Shown here in pieces: positions 53,659-63,022 of a DNA stretch of 64,000 nt; positions within the stretch are counted from its first letter, which is position 1, and each line of letters opens with the position of its first letter. Origin of the DNA: Flavobacterium paronense. Lineage in GTDB: Bacteria; Bacteroidota; Bacteroidia; Flavobacteriales; Flavobacteriaceae. The stretch is taken from positions 1,116,001 through 1,180,000 of the forward strand of contig NZ_JAUFQN010000019.1 of NCBI RefSeq assembly GCF_030409795.1. Direction: 5' to 3'. A model generated the notes under the pieces. That model did no database searches. It was not told where the DNA came from and saw nothing but the letters and a program-made list of their open reading frames with translations. The translations under genes were made by a program, and so were the position numbers.

Positions 53659-55566
53659 ATGAGCTACTACAAAATAAACAACCTGGAACATTATTTCAAA
53701 ATGTACAATAAGTCTGTTCGTGAACCCCGAAAGTTTTGGGATAAAATTGCAGATGAAAACTTTACCTGGTATCAAAAATGGGAGAAGGTCTTTGAGATGA
53801 ATTTTCAAGAAGCCAAATTCAAATGGTTTGTCGATGCTAAAGTGAACATAACCAAAAACTGTATCGACCGGCATTTAGCACGTCGTGGAGATAAAACAGC
53901 TATCATTTTTGAACCTAATAATCCCGATGAAGCAGCACTCCATATTACTTATAATCAACTTTATGATAAAGTGGCTAGAATGGCTAATGTTCTGCGTGAC
54001 CAAGGTGTGGAGAAAGGTGATAGAGTTTGTATTTATTTACCCATGATTCCCGAATTAGCCATTGCAACTTTAGCCTGCGCTCGAATCGGTGCTGTGCATT
54101 CAGTAGTTTTTGCCGGATTTTCTGCCTCAGCTGTTGCCGCAAGAATTAATGATTGCGAATGTAAAATGGTCATTACATCGGACGGAAGTTATCGCGGAAA
54201 TAAATCTATTGACTTAAAAGGAATTGTTGATGAAGCATTAGAGAAAACACCATGTGTTGAAAAAGTTTTGGTAGTAAAACGAACTCACACAGAAGTGAAA
54301 ATGAAAGAAGGTCGTGATCTTTGGTTGCAACCATTGCTTGATGCTGCTATTCCTAATAACGTTGCCGAAATCATGGATGCAGAAGATCCATTATTTATAC
54401 TTTATACTTCGGGTTCTACCGGAAAACCAAAAGGAATGGTACATTCTACAGCCGGTTATATGGTGTATACGGCTTATACATTTAAAAATGTTTTCGACTA
54501 CGAAGAAAATGATATTTTTTGGTGTACTGCAGATATTGGTTGGATTACCGGACATTCCTATATCCTTTACGGACCGCTTTTAAATGGTGCCACAACCGTT
54601 ATTTTTGAAGGTGTTCCCTCTTATCCTGATTTTAGTCGTTTTTGGGAAGTTATCGAAAAACATAAAATCACACAGTTTTATACTGCACCAACAGCCATCC
54701 GTGCTTTAGCCAAAGAAAGTCTGGATTATGTGCAACGCTTTCCTTTGAAATCACTTCGCGTAATTGGTTCAGTAGGTGAACCTATAAACGAAGAAGCTTG
54801 GCATTGGTATAACGATCACGTTGGTGGTAAACGATGTCCATTAGTTGATACTTGGTGGCAAACCGAAACGGGAGGTATTATGATTTCTCCGGTGGCTTTT
54901 GTAACACCAACAAAACCAACTTATGCATCCTTACCATTACCAGGAATTCAACCGGTTTTAATGGATGAATTGCGTAACGAAATTGAAGGCAATCAGGTTA
55001 CAGGAAGTTTGTGTATTAAATTTCCATGGCCATCTATTGCCAGAACAATATGGGGTGATCATCAGCGCTATAAAGAAACTTATTTTACAGCATTCCCAGG
55101 CAAATATTTTACAGGTGATGGCGCTTTACGCGATGAAGTTGGGTATTACAGAATTACAGGTAGAGTAGATGATGTTATTATAGTATCTGGACACAATCTT
55201 GGTACGGCGCCTATAGAAGATGCTATAAATGAGCATCCGGCTATTGCTGAAAGTGCCATAGTTGGTTTTCCTCACGATATAAAAGGGAATGCCTTGTATG
55301 GTTTTGTCATTCTTAAAGAAGTAGGGGAAAGCAGGGACAAAGACAATTTGGCTAAAGAAATCAACCAATTAATCTCAGACCAAATTGGTCCTATTGCCAA
55401 ACTAGATAAAATTCAATTTGTGTCTAATCTCCCAAAAACACGTTCCGGAAAAATCATGCGTCGCATATTACGTAAGATAGCTGAAGGTGATTTTAGTAAC
55501 TTTGGAGATACCTCAACTTTATTAAATCCTGAGATTGTAGATGAGATTAAAGAAGGAAAATTATAA
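53659..55566 (+). CDS. acs: acetate--CoA ligase (AMP-forming)
   Basis: The 635-residue enzyme makes acetyl-CoA from acetate, ATP and CoA. Motifs: YTSGSTGKPKGMVHSTAGY, DIGWITGHSYILYGPL, the acetate-pocket region DTWWQTETGG with its Trp, GRVDDVIIVSGHNLGT and the acetylatable Lys in KTRSGKIMRR. N-terminal and overall length are canonical (about 640-650). It is probably regulated by the SLC5-kinase system encoded upstream, as in CrbS/CrbR bacteria, and through the palindromic element at 53569-53589 (inference). Confidence 0.96.
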   Translation: MSYYKINNLEHYFKMYNKSVREPRKFWDKIADENFTWYQKWEKVFEMNFQEAKFKWFVDAKVNITKNCIDRHLARRGDKTAIIFEPNNPDEAALHITYNQLYDKVARMANVLRDQGVEKGDRVCIYLPMIPELAIATLACARIGAVHSVVFAGFSASAVAARINDCECKMVITSDGSYRGNKSIDLKGIVDEALEKTPCVEKVLVVKRTHTEVKMKEGRDLWLQPLLDAAIPNNVAEIMDAEDPLFILYTSGSTGKPKGMVHSTAGYMVYTAYTFKNVFDYEENDIFWCTADIGWITGHSYILYGPLLNGATTVIFEGVPSYPDFSRFWEVIEKHKITQFYTAPTAIRALAKESLDYVQRFPLKSLRVIGSVGEPINEEAWHWYNDHVGGKRCPLVDTWWQTETGGIMISPVAFVTPTKPTYASLPLPGIQPVLMDELRNEIEGNQVTGSLCIKFPWPSIARTIWGDHQRYKETYFTAFPGKYFTGDGALRDEVGYYRITGRVDDVIIVSGHNLGTAPIEDAINEHPAIAESAIVGFPHDIKGNALYGFVILKEVGESRDKDNLAKEINQLISDQIGPIAKLDKIQFVSNLPKTRSGKIMRRILRKIAEGDFSNFGDTSTLLNPEIVDEIKEGKL

Positions 55567-55630
55567 GTAATTAAAGTAGGGTAAGGAATCATTGACTTGT
55601 TACTCCACTATAAATTTAAAATAAAATAAT

Positions 55631-56380
55631 ATGAAAAGCTTAAAAGCATTAATCGGAATTATGGTACTATTTATAATGGTTACCTCTTGCTCTAGTGATA
55701 GTAGTTCAAGTACCAATAAAATGACTATAATTGGTAAGGCTACTTATACTAATCCATCAAAAACGAATGTAACGCTATCTCCTCTTACGAGCGGTGTAGT
55801 ATTAACAAGTTTTAAAATAAACATCAAAGAAATTGAATTTCAAGTTGCAGAAGGTAGCGAAGAAGAAGATCACCATGGTAATGGCGGAGATGATAATCAT
55901 GATGGCATGTATAACGGAGATGATGAAACACAATTAAACGGTCCATGGGAATTAGATTTGCTTAACCAAACCGCACCGCTTACTACTGTAACTATTGCAA
56001 ACGGAACCTACGAAGAAGTAAAGTTCAAATTAAATAAAAGTTTAGTTAGCACTTCCGACTTGTACAATAAAACAATGGAAATCAGAGGAACTATAAACGG
56101 AACACCTTTTGTTTATTGGCATGACTTCGAAAGCGAATTCGAAATTGATTATCATGATGCGGCTCAAAACTTAGTGGTTAGCAATGGTTCATTTGATTTG
56201 ATAATCAATATAGACTTAAACCAAGTATTGAGCAGTGTTGATTTAACAAGCGCTGTTGATGGAAACGGAAACGGAACTATTGAAATTGGTCCAAACGATA
56301 CTGACGGAAATAACGCATTAGCGCAACAACTTAATGACGATTTGGATGATGCTACAGAAATGGAAGATCACCACGACTAA
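55631..56380 (+). CDS. acidic/His-rich lipoprotein, unknown function
   Basis: The 249-residue protein starts with a lipoprotein signal (MKSLKALIGIMVLFIMVTSC, lipobox Cys20) followed by a Ser-rich tether. A loop near residues 78-98 is packed with Glu, Asp and His (EEEDHHGNGGDDNHDG), and the C terminus is again acidic with His (DDLDDATEMEDHHD). These look like metal-binding patches. The middle is a beta-sandwich-like region resembling the DUF4382 group. It follows acs by 64 bp on the same strand and ends in a strong hairpin, so it may be read through from acs. Role unknown. Confidence 0.75.
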   Translation: MKSLKALIGIMVLFIMVTSCSSDSSSSTNKMTIIGKATYTNPSKTNVTLSPLTSGVVLTSFKINIKEIEFQVAEGSEEEDHHGNGGDDNHDGMYNGDDETQLNGPWELDLLNQTAPLTTVTIANGTYEEVKFKLNKSLVSTSDLYNKTMEIRGTINGTPFVYWHDFESEFEIDYHDAAQNLVVSNGSFDLIINIDLNQVLSSVDLTSAVDGNGNGTIEIGPNDTDGNNALAQQLNDDLDDATEMEDHHD

Positions 56381-56401
56381 TTAGTTTAAAAATATAGAAT
56401 T

Positions 56402-56437
56402 AAAAAGCCTAATAGGATATTAACTATTAGGCTTTTT
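56402..56437. terminator. bidirectional terminator between the lipoprotein gene and clpB
   Basis: A 13-bp perfect stem (AAAAAGCCTAATA at 56402-56414, TATTAGGCTTTTT at 56425-56437) between convergent genes, with U tails on both strands. Confidence 0.9.
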
Positions 56438-56464
56438 AATTAAAACAGATTATCTCTATTAAAC

Positions 56465-59068
56465 TTAGGACACTAGTTCACTCTGATTTCTAAAAACCAA
56501 TTGCCCATCAAAACTATCTAAAAGGACGACACTATCTGTAGTTACTTTTCCTGCCAGAATTTCTTTGGAAAGCTGGTTAAGTACTTCTCTTTGAATAACT
56601 CTTTTTACCGGACGAGCTCCAAACTGAGGATCGTATCCTTTCTGTGCTAAATATTCAATAGCTTCCGGCGTTGCATCTAATGTAATGTTTTGATGCGCTA
56701 ACATTTTAATAACGCTTTTCAACTGTAAGCCTACAATCTCTTTAATGTTTGCACTAGTCAATGGCGTGAACATTACAATTTCATCGATACGATTGATAAA
56801 CTCAGGACGAACGGTTTGTTTTAACAAGCCCAAAACTTCTGCTTTTGCGGCTTCGGTAGCGGCTTCAATTCCACCTTTCAAATTTTCAAATTTTTCTTGT
56901 ATAATGGCACTTCCCATATTGGAAGTCATTATGATAATCGTGTTTTTGAAATCGGCTAATCGTCCTTTGTTATCCGTTAATCGTCCTTCATCTAACACTT
57001 GTAATAAAATATTAAAAGTATCAGGATGGGCTTTTTCAATTTCATCTAACAGCACTACAGAATACGGTTTTCTGCGCACGGCTTCGGTTAATTGTCCACC
57101 TTCATCATAGCCCACATATCCTGGAGGAGCACCTACTAAACGGCTTACGCTGTGACGTTCTTGGTATTCACTCATATCGATACGCGTTAAAGCGTTTTCA
57201 TCATCAAATAAATATTCGGCTAATGCCTTAGCTAATTCGGTTTTACCAACTCCGGTTGTTCCCAGAAATAAGAAGGTTCCAATTGGTTTTTTCATATCTT
57301 GTAATCCGGCGCGACTTCTACGAACCGCATCACTTATGGCTTCAATCGCTTCTTCTTGTCCCACAACTCTGTGGTGCAATTCATCTTCCAATTTTAAAAG
57401 CTTTTCTCTTTCGCCTTGTAACATTTTCATCACTGGAACTCCAGTCCATTTAGCAACTACTTCAGCAATATCTTCCCGAGTTACTTCCTCTTTTATCAAT
57501 GAAGTTCCATCTTGCTTTTCTAATAATTCCTTTTGAAATTTATCCAAACGTTCTTGTGCTTCTTTGATTTTTCCGTAACGTATTTCAGCAACTTTACCAT
57601 AATCACCATCGCGTTCAGCACGTTCGGCCTCGTATTTAAAGTCTTCAATTTCAGTTTTTACCAGTTGGATGTTATCCACTACGTCTTTCTCTGATTTCCA
57701 TTTGGTGTAAATCTCATTTCTATCTTCTTTTAGATTTGCCAAATCCATTCGTAGTGCTTTCATCTTGCTCTCATCGTTCTCCCGTTTAATAGCTTCCAAT
57801 TCGATTTCCAATTGCATAATCTTTCTATCCAAAACATCTAATTCTTCCGGTTTTGAATTGATTTCCATTCGCAATTTTGAAGCCGCTTCATCAATTAAGT
57901 CAATGGCTTTATCAGGCAGAAAACGATTGGTAATATAACGTTGTGAAAGTTCAACAGCTGCAATTATCGCTTCGTCTTTTATTTGAACTTTGTGATGTGT
58001 TTCATATTTTTCTTTGATTCCACGTAGAATAGAAATAGCACTTTCAGTATCGGGTTCGTCAATCATAATCTTTTGAAAACGACGTTCCAATGCTTTATCT
58101 TTTTCGAAGTACTTTTGATATTCGTCCAATGTTGTTGCTCCAATTGCTCTTAATTCACCACGAGCCAAAGCAGGTTTTAAAATATTGGCAGCATCCATAG
58201 CACCTTCACCACCTCCAGCTCCAACAAGTGTGTGGATTTCATCAATGAATAATACAATATCACCTTCAGCAGAAGTAACTTCTTTGACTACGGCTTTTAA
58301 TCTTTCTTCAAATTCACCTTTGTATTTGGCACCGGCAATCAGCGAACCCATATCGAGTGAATAAACGACTTTGTCTTTAAGGTTTTCAGGTACGTCACCA
58401 TCAACGATTCGATGTGCTAAACCTTCGGCGATAGCTGTTTTACCAACACCCGGTTCTCCAACTAGCATAGGATTGTTTTTAGTACGACGTGTTAGTATTT
58501 GCAGCACTCTTCGAATTTCTTCGTCTCTACCAATAACAGGGTCAAGTTTTCCCTGACGGGCTAATTCGTTTAGATTTTTAGCATATTTGTTCAAAGCGTT
58601 ATAGGTTTCCTCAGCAGAAGCAGAAGTTACACGTTCGCCTTTTCTAATTTCGGCAATTGCTGATTCTAATCCTTTTTCATTTACGCCTTGGTCTTTTAAA
58701 ATTTGAGCTACTTTACTTTTCGACTTGAATATGGCCAAAATTAAATGTTCGACAGCAACATATTCATCGTTCATTTTTTTAGCAATGATATTAGCTTCAG
58801 TTAAAGCATTGTTAGCTTCGCGAGACAACATGATTTCGCCACCCGAAACTTTTGGGAAACTTTGAATAGTGCTGTCTAATATCTTTTTAAATAAATCGAC
58901 ATTCACATTTAGTTTTTTCAAAATGAATGGCGTTACGTTTTCATCAACCTCTAGAATTCCCTTAAAGATGTGTTCGTTCTCAAGTTGTTGTTGACCAAAA
59001 CTTTGTGCAATTTGCTGTGCTTGTTGCAGCGCTTCTTGCGATTTGATGGTTAAATTATTTAAGTTCAT
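56465..59068 (-). CDS. clpB: ATP-dependent disaggregase ClpB
   Basis: The 867-residue AAA+ chaperone resolves protein aggregates together with DnaK. It has the Clp N-domain, two Walker A motifs ([13 protein letters not shown] and [13 protein letters not shown]), two Walker B segments, and a coiled-coil M-domain (about 400-520, [17 protein letters not shown]). The C-terminal [13 protein letters not shown] sensor-2 region is present. There is no ClpP-binding tripeptide. It is transcribed alone, divergent from ytxJ. No CIRCE (HrcA) element was seen upstream; the shared intergenic region has other dyads. Confidence 0.97.
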   Translation of the reverse strand: MNLNNLTIKSQEALQQAQQIAQSFGQQQLENEHIFKGILEVDENVTPFILKKLNVNVDLFKKILDSTIQSFPKVSGGEIMLSREANNALTEANIIAKKMNDEYVAVEHLILAIFKSKSKVAQILKDQGVNEKGLESAIAEIRKGERVTSASAEETYNALNKYAKNLNELARQGKLDPVIGRDEEIRRVLQILTRRTKNNPMLVGEPGVGKTAIAEGLAHRIVDGDVPENLKDKVVYSLDMGSLIAGAKYKGEFEERLKAVVKEVTSAEGDIVLFIDEIHTLVGAGGGEGAMDAANILKPALARGELRAIGATTLDEYQKYFEKDKALERRFQKIMIDEPDTESAISILRGIKEKYETHHKVQIKDEAIIAAVELSQRYITNRFLPDKAIDLIDEAASKLRMEINSKPEELDVLDRKIMQLEIELEAIKRENDESKMKALRMDLANLKEDRNEIYTKWKSEKDVVDNIQLVKTEIEDFKYEAERAERDGDYGKVAEIRYGKIKEAQERLDKFQKELLEKQDGTSLIKEEVTREDIAEVVAKWTGVPVMKMLQGEREKLLKLEDELHHRVVGQEEAIEAISDAVRRSRAGLQDMKKPIGTFLFLGTTGVGKTELAKALAEYLFDDENALTRIDMSEYQERHSVSRLVGAPPGYVGYDEGGQLTEAVRRKPYSVVLLDEIEKAHPDTFNILLQVLDEGRLTDNKGRLADFKNTIIIMTSNMGSAIIQEKFENLKGGIEAATEAAKAEVLGLLKQTVRPEFINRIDEIVMFTPLTSANIKEIVGLQLKSVIKMLAHQNITLDATPEAIEYLAQKGYDPQFGARPVKRVIQREVLNQLSKEILAGKVTTDSVVLLDSFDGQLVFRNQSELVS

Positions 59069-59095
59069 TGTTATAGGTGTATATTGTTAAAATTG

Positions 59096-59125
59096 TTTGA
59101 TATCTTTTAAAGTTTTCTAACTTTG
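59096..59125 (+). promoter_or_regulatory. complete Bacteroidota promoter of ytxJ
   Basis: TTTG (59096-59099), an 18-bp spacer, and TAACTTTG (59118-59125): the best full match to the TTTG/TAnnTTTG consensus in the window. It predicts transcription from about 59132 and a 100-nt leader containing the three dyads at 59164-59218. Confidence 0.6.
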
Positions 59126-59163
59126 GAAACGAATGGTCAATATACATTCCAATATAAATTTAC

Positions 59164-59218
59164 AGACAAATTGTCTTTTATTATATGATTTCTATCATAT
59201 TGTCAAGACAAAATGTCT
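59164..59218. promoter_or_regulatory. triple dyad between clpB and ytxJ
   Basis: Two near-palindromes, AGACAAATTGTCT (59164-59176) and AGACAAAATGTCT (59206-59218), have centres 42 bp apart (four helical turns). They flank a perfect ATATGAT (59183-59189) / ATCATAT (59194-59200) dyad. A half-site AGACAATT follows at 59226-59233 next to the ytxJ ATG. Candidate operators for a stress regulator, unidentified. Confidence 0.55.
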
Positions 59219-59233
59219 CAAAAACAGACAATT

Positions 59234-59620
59234 ATGAGTTTTTTAAAGAATATGTTTGGTGCTAATGAAGAAAATCAATCGGTTTCAAAAGTAGGATGGA
59301 GGCAACTAACCGATTTAGGGCAGTTGAATGAAATTGTAAATGTATCTACAGAAAAAACGGTTGTTATTTTTAAACACAGCACCCGCTGTAGTATCAGTAG
59401 AATGGTGTTGAAACAATTTGAAAACGAGTTTGATTTGCAGGACAAAATTATTCCTTACTTCCTGGATTTATTAGCGCATAGAGATATTTCTAATGCGATA
59501 GCCAGTCGGTTTGAAGTACAGCATCAATCGCCGCAAGTTATCGTAATTAAAGAGGGAAAAGCGGTTTATACTGCTTCTCACGAAAGTATTGAGGTTGAGA
59601 AATTAGCAGCATTTATTTAA
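59234..59620 (+). CDS. ytxJ: bacillithiol-system redox protein YtxJ
   Basis: The 128-residue thioredoxin-fold protein has the hallmark KHSTRCSISRMVLKQFE with a single active-site Cys, then the cis-Pro region HQSPQVIVIKEGKAVY. YtxJ proteins are thought to act in bacillithiol redox exchange. I choose the ATG at 59234 (MSFLKNMFG); the in-frame ATG at 59213 lies inside a palindromic operator-like site. Only 14 bp separate its stop from that of convergent proB, so no independent terminator fits. Confidence 0.88.
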   Translation: MSFLKNMFGANEENQSVSKVGWRQLTDLGQLNEIVNVSTEKTVVIFKHSTRCSISRMVLKQFENEFDLQDKIIPYFLDLLAHRDISNAIASRFEVQHQSPQVIVIKEGKAVYTASHESIEVEKLAAFI

Positions 59621-59634
59621 AAACAGCAGTAGGG

Positions 59635-60405
59635 CTACACTATTTTAGTAAACTTTGATTCTTTGTTCAAAGCTTTCAGGATAAAATTATCTTCCAACCC
59701 ATTTACTATCCAGGTCTCTATTTTACCTTCTTTAGCAATGGTTGCTGCTTCAATTTTAGATTGCATTCCACCAGTTCCATGCGAGGATTTTGTATCACCA
59801 ACTTCTTTTTCTAATGCTTTTAAATCAGTTACTATCGAAATGGTTTCAGGAATGTCATTATTGATGGAAGCTTTTGTATAAATTCCGTTAGTATTAGTGG
59901 CAATGATTAATATATCAACATGCAATAATACAGCCGTTAGTGCCGCCAATTTATCATTATCACCAAACTGAATTTCATCGGTGGCAACCGTATCATTTTC
60001 ATTAATGATTGGAATGTAATTGTTTTTCAATAATACGTTTATGGTGTTTACGATATTGACTTTAGATTGTTCCTTTTCAAAATCGGAGTAGGATAATAAA
60101 CACTGAGAAATGAGTAAACCCAAATCGCTAAAGTTTTCTTGATAAATACGCATCAGATGCGGTTGACCAATAGAAGCCAACGCTTGTTTTACAAATACTT
60201 CTTTATCCTGACTTTCTAATTTTACAAATTGTTTAGCGGCAGCAATCGCACCCGAACTTACTATTACAAATTCGTATTTGTCTTTTAAAGCAGCGATTTG
60301 CATCCCAATATCTTCAATCTTTCCTCTCGAAATATGATTGGTTTCTTTGGTTAAAGTATTGCTCCCTAATTTTAAAAGAATTCTCTTTTTATCTGATTTG
60401 TCCAT
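59635..60405 (-). CDS. proB: glutamate 5-kinase
   Basis: The 256-residue amino-acid kinase phosphorylates glutamate in proline synthesis. Motifs: KLGSNTLTKE at the N terminus, IVSSGAIAAA, the NENDTVATDEIQFGDNDKLAA nucleotide/substrate loop and GTGGMQSKIEAA. It lacks the C-terminal PUA domain of the E. coli enzyme (about 367 residues), as in many compact ProB forms. It overlaps proA by 17 bp and is last in a lipoprotein-proA-proB unit. Confidence 0.95.
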   Translation of the reverse strand: MDKSDKKRILLKLGSNTLTKETNHISRGKIEDIGMQIAALKDKYEFVIVSSGAIAAAKQFVKLESQDKEVFVKQALASIGQPHLMRIYQENFSDLGLLISQCLLSYSDFEKEQSKVNIVNTINVLLKNNYIPIINENDTVATDEIQFGDNDKLAALTAVLLHVDILIIATNTNGIYTKASINNDIPETISIVTDLKALEKEVGDTKSSHGTGGMQSKIEAATIAKEGKIETWIVNGLEDNFILKALNKESKFTKIV

Positions 60406-61585
60406 CGCCGTAAATATACCATTTATTAGTAACCAAATGTTGTAAGCCTAATGGTCCACGTTGATGAAGCTTGTCTGTACTAATAGCCAATTCACCACCT
60501 AGTCCAAACTGTCCTCCATCTGTAAAACGGGTTGAAGCATTTTGATAGACAGCCGCTGCGTCAATATTTTCCATAAATTCATTGGCAAGTAAATCATTTT
60601 TTGTAATGATGGAAGCGGAATGTCCGCCACAATACCTGTTGATTTTAGCTATTGCTTCTTGATTAGAATTAACCGTTCCGATTACAATTTTATAGTCTAA
60701 AAACTCTTCATGCCAAATAGCATCTGATTCAATTTGAAGTACGTTGGTTACTTGTGCAATAGTAGCATCGCCTAAAACAGTGACATTTCTTTGTTGCAAC
60801 TCTGATACCACTTTCTTAGCAAAGGTTTCCCATTTAGGCAGCGTAGTATCAATTAAAACTTTATCTAAAGCATTACAAACGGATATGTTTGATGTTTTGC
60901 CATTAATAATAATTGATAAAGCTTTATCTAAATCAGCTTCTTGATTTACATACACAAAATTATTTCCTCTTCCGCTGACGATTACCGGGCAAGTGGCGTG
61001 TTTTTTTACAAAGTCAATTAACGCTTCGCCACCTCTGGGAACAATTAAATCAACTTTTTGAGAAGGATGTTCTAAAAATTGTTGCGTTTCGTTTCGGTCA
61101 AAATTTAAATAGCTAATCCAATGGTTTGGAATGTCATTATCTGATAAAGCCTGGTGCCACAAACTAACAATTTTCAGGTTAGTGCGTAACGATTCTTTGC
61201 CGCCTTTTAGCAGAATTTTGTTTCCTGATTTAAATGCAATAGCTGTTGCTTCTACTGTAACATCGGGTCTTGATTCATAGATAATAAGTATCGTTCCAAA
61301 GGAGGCCGTTTTATTTTGAATTTTCATCCCGTTTTCTGGAGTGAAACTATATAAAAGCTTTCCAATAGGATCTTCCTGACCGACTAATTGCTGTAAGGAA
61401 GCAATCATCCCGTCTATTTTTTCATCATCTACCAAAAGCCTTTTTCTCATGGCCAAATCAGCACCTGAATAGTTAACACTATCTTCTACATTCACTAGCT
61501 TAATATTGGCTCTTTCTTGCTCAAGCAATGCTGCCATTCGGGTTAGAATAGTATTTCTCTTAGCAATAGGAATGGAATGAAGCAT
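60389..61585 (-). CDS. proA: glutamate-5-semialdehyde dehydrogenase
   Basis: The 398-residue aldehyde-dehydrogenase-fold enzyme reduces glutamyl-5-phosphate. Visible are IYESRPDVTVEATAIAFKSGN, LKGGKE, VPRGGEALIDFV, the catalytic Cys in ISVCNALDK, and DGGQFGLGGELAISTDKLHQRGP. It follows the lipoprotein gene by 11 bp and overlaps proB. The order proA-proB is the reverse of that in E. coli. Confidence 0.96.
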   Translation of the reverse strand: MLHSIPIAKRNTILTRMAALLEQERANIKLVNVEDSVNYSGADLAMRKRLLVDDEKIDGMIASLQQLVGQEDPIGKLLYSFTPENGMKIQNKTASFGTILIIYESRPDVTVEATAIAFKSGNKILLKGGKESLRTNLKIVSLWHQALSDNDIPNHWISYLNFDRNETQQFLEHPSQKVDLIVPRGGEALIDFVKKHATCPVIVSGRGNNFVYVNQEADLDKALSIIINGKTSNISVCNALDKVLIDTTLPKWETFAKKVVSELQQRNVTVLGDATIAQVTNVLQIESDAIWHEEFLDYKIVIGTVNSNQEAIAKINRYCGGHSASIITKNDLLANEFMENIDAAAVYQNASTRFTDGGQFGLGGELAISTDKLHQRGPLGLQHLVTNKWYIYGDGQIR

Positions 61586-61596
61586 GATGGTATACT

Positions 61597-62781
61597 TTAT
61601 CTTCTGAATTTATTCTTTATAATAATATCTTTAAGTTTTGCTTTTAAATCGTTTCCGGTATCAAAAACCATTTGTTCATTGCTTGGAAAAGGAACAACTC
61701 TTTTGTCGAAATTTGTATAATAAGTATCTTCACAGGCCCGTTTATCGCCTTTGTAAGTAGCATAAATATTAGAGAATACAAACTCACTGCTTATTGGGAA
61801 AGTCTCAATTAGCTGGTTGGTTTTAAAGTTGATAAAATCTATTTTGGCATTTATCTGACATGATTTTATTTGTGAAAACTCATAAATACTGATGCGAATT
61901 GTTTTCATATTATCCACTTTTATAGGTTGTCCTAAGCTGTCTTTTACTACATTGCCATGCGCATCCAAAAGATTTTTCAAGCCATCTTTAATCTGTTTTT
62001 CTTTGTCAAATTGTTTTTCCTTTACCTGTTCGGGTGAAATATTAATTTGACGGAAGTTTACAATCAAACCATAATCGTAGTCAATTCCTTTTTGACGGTT
62101 GCTGTGGTATACGGTCCATTTATCATTCAATCCATAGGTGCTAAAATCCAATAAATCATTTTCTAAACGTACCGGAATAACCATGTTCGTTTCGTTTTTG
62201 GTATACACATTTACAAAATCGGTTCCTTTAAATTTAGCTTCATCGGTTAGTTTGGCTACATCTTTAAATCCGGGATTAATACTTTCTAAATACACCAAAT
62301 CATCATAAGCACGGCGAATCGTCAGCTTGTCTTTTGTTACCAATAATGCTTTAGAATTGTCGTAAAGGTATTTTGACAAGGCATTTTTACTACTTACAAT
62401 TTGATCCGAATAATCATCAAAAGGGAATTGAGCATCACGTCCTTCTTTTAGTAACTTCAAAGGTAAAAGTGGTCGAATCTCTTCTTGACGATAATTTAAC
62501 TGAACGTAAGTGTTGTATATTTTTTCTAAGTTCTGTGGATTGGCATCTTTAAACCAACCATTGATATCACGTAAATCGCGCTCTTTAGCTTTAGCAAAAG
62601 CTTCTTCTAATAGATAGATATAATCTTGTTTGCCTTTAGCATTTTTATTTCCACGTAAACCATCAACAGCGTTCCTAATAGCAGCATCATACTCGCCGGA
62701 AGTTAGTAATTCCCGAGTTTGTTTTACGCCACAAGATGAAAGGATAAGAAATAAGGCAAGGAGTGAAGTAATTTTTTTCAT
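61597..62781 (-). CDS. lipoprotein of unknown function upstream of proAB
   Basis: The 394-residue protein has a lipoprotein signal (MKKITSLLALFLILSSC, lipobox Cys17). A helical N-terminal part (TRELLTSGEYDAAIRNAVDGL, TPR-like) and a mixed alpha/beta C-terminal half follow. Two late Cys (SCQIN and RACEDTYY) might pair. I do not recognise a family. It is first in an operon with proA and proB (11-bp gap), a curious neighbour for amino-acid biosynthesis genes. A TATATTTG promoter box (62804-62797, minus) lies 15 bp before the ATG. Confidence 0.8.
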   Translation of the reverse strand: MKKITSLLALFLILSSCGVKQTRELLTSGEYDAAIRNAVDGLRGNKNAKGKQDYIYLLEEAFAKAKERDLRDINGWFKDANPQNLEKIYNTYVQLNYRQEEIRPLLPLKLLKEGRDAQFPFDDYSDQIVSSKNALSKYLYDNSKALLVTKDKLTIRRAYDDLVYLESINPGFKDVAKLTDEAKFKGTDFVNVYTKNETNMVIPVRLENDLLDFSTYGLNDKWTVYHSNRQKGIDYDYGLIVNFRQINISPEQVKEKQFDKEKQIKDGLKNLLDAHGNVVKDSLGQPIKVDNMKTIRISIYEFSQIKSCQINAKIDFINFKTNQLIETFPISSEFVFSNIYATYKGDKRACEDTYYTNFDKRVVPFPSNEQMVFDTGNDLKAKLKDIIIKNKFRR

Positions 62782-62796
62782 TGGTTAGATTTTAAA

Positions 62797-62804
62797 CAAA
62801 TATA
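62797..62804 (-). promoter_or_regulatory. TAnnTTTG promoter box of the lipoprotein-proA-proB unit
   Basis: TATATTTG on the minus strand, 15 bp before the ATG at 62781, implying a very short leader. Confidence 0.5.
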
Positions 62805-62848
62805 ATAGAAATGCTATTGTTTTGAAAGCTCTTTTTGTAAGAATAAAA

Positions 62849-62954
62849 GTTTTGTTCTAGTCATGTTCTAGTTTTGTTCGGCAAAAGGCCCAAAAGGGTA
62901 CCACAACCTAGAACAAAACCCGAACGAAACCCGAACAAAGGTCGAACAAAAAAA
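62849..62954. repeat. inverted pair of 11-bp tandem arrays
   Basis: Left: three 11-bp units at 62849, 62860 and 62871 built on GTTTTGTTCTA. Right: four 11-bp units at 62911, 62922, 62933 and 62944 built on GAACAAAACCC, in inverse orientation. The outermost perfect pairing is GTTTTGTTCTAG (62849-62860) with CTAGAACAAAAC (62908-62919). The array lies between thrC and the lipoprotein gene; the remaining part of the 241-bp spacer shows nothing more. Confidence 0.85.
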
Positions 62955-63022
62955 CAGCGTTTTTTTACAGTATCGTCTTATAAACACTGAAGATTATACA
63001 GTTACAAAAATGTAAGAATAAT

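Noticed and set aside
59213..59233. Upstream ATG for ytxJ
   Set aside because: It lies inside the AGACAAAATGTCT dyad; MSFLKNMFG at 59234 fits the family start.
59069..59233. CIRCE/HrcA control of clpB
   Set aside because: No TTAGCACTC-N9-GAGTGCTAA element is present; the dyads here have a different sequence.
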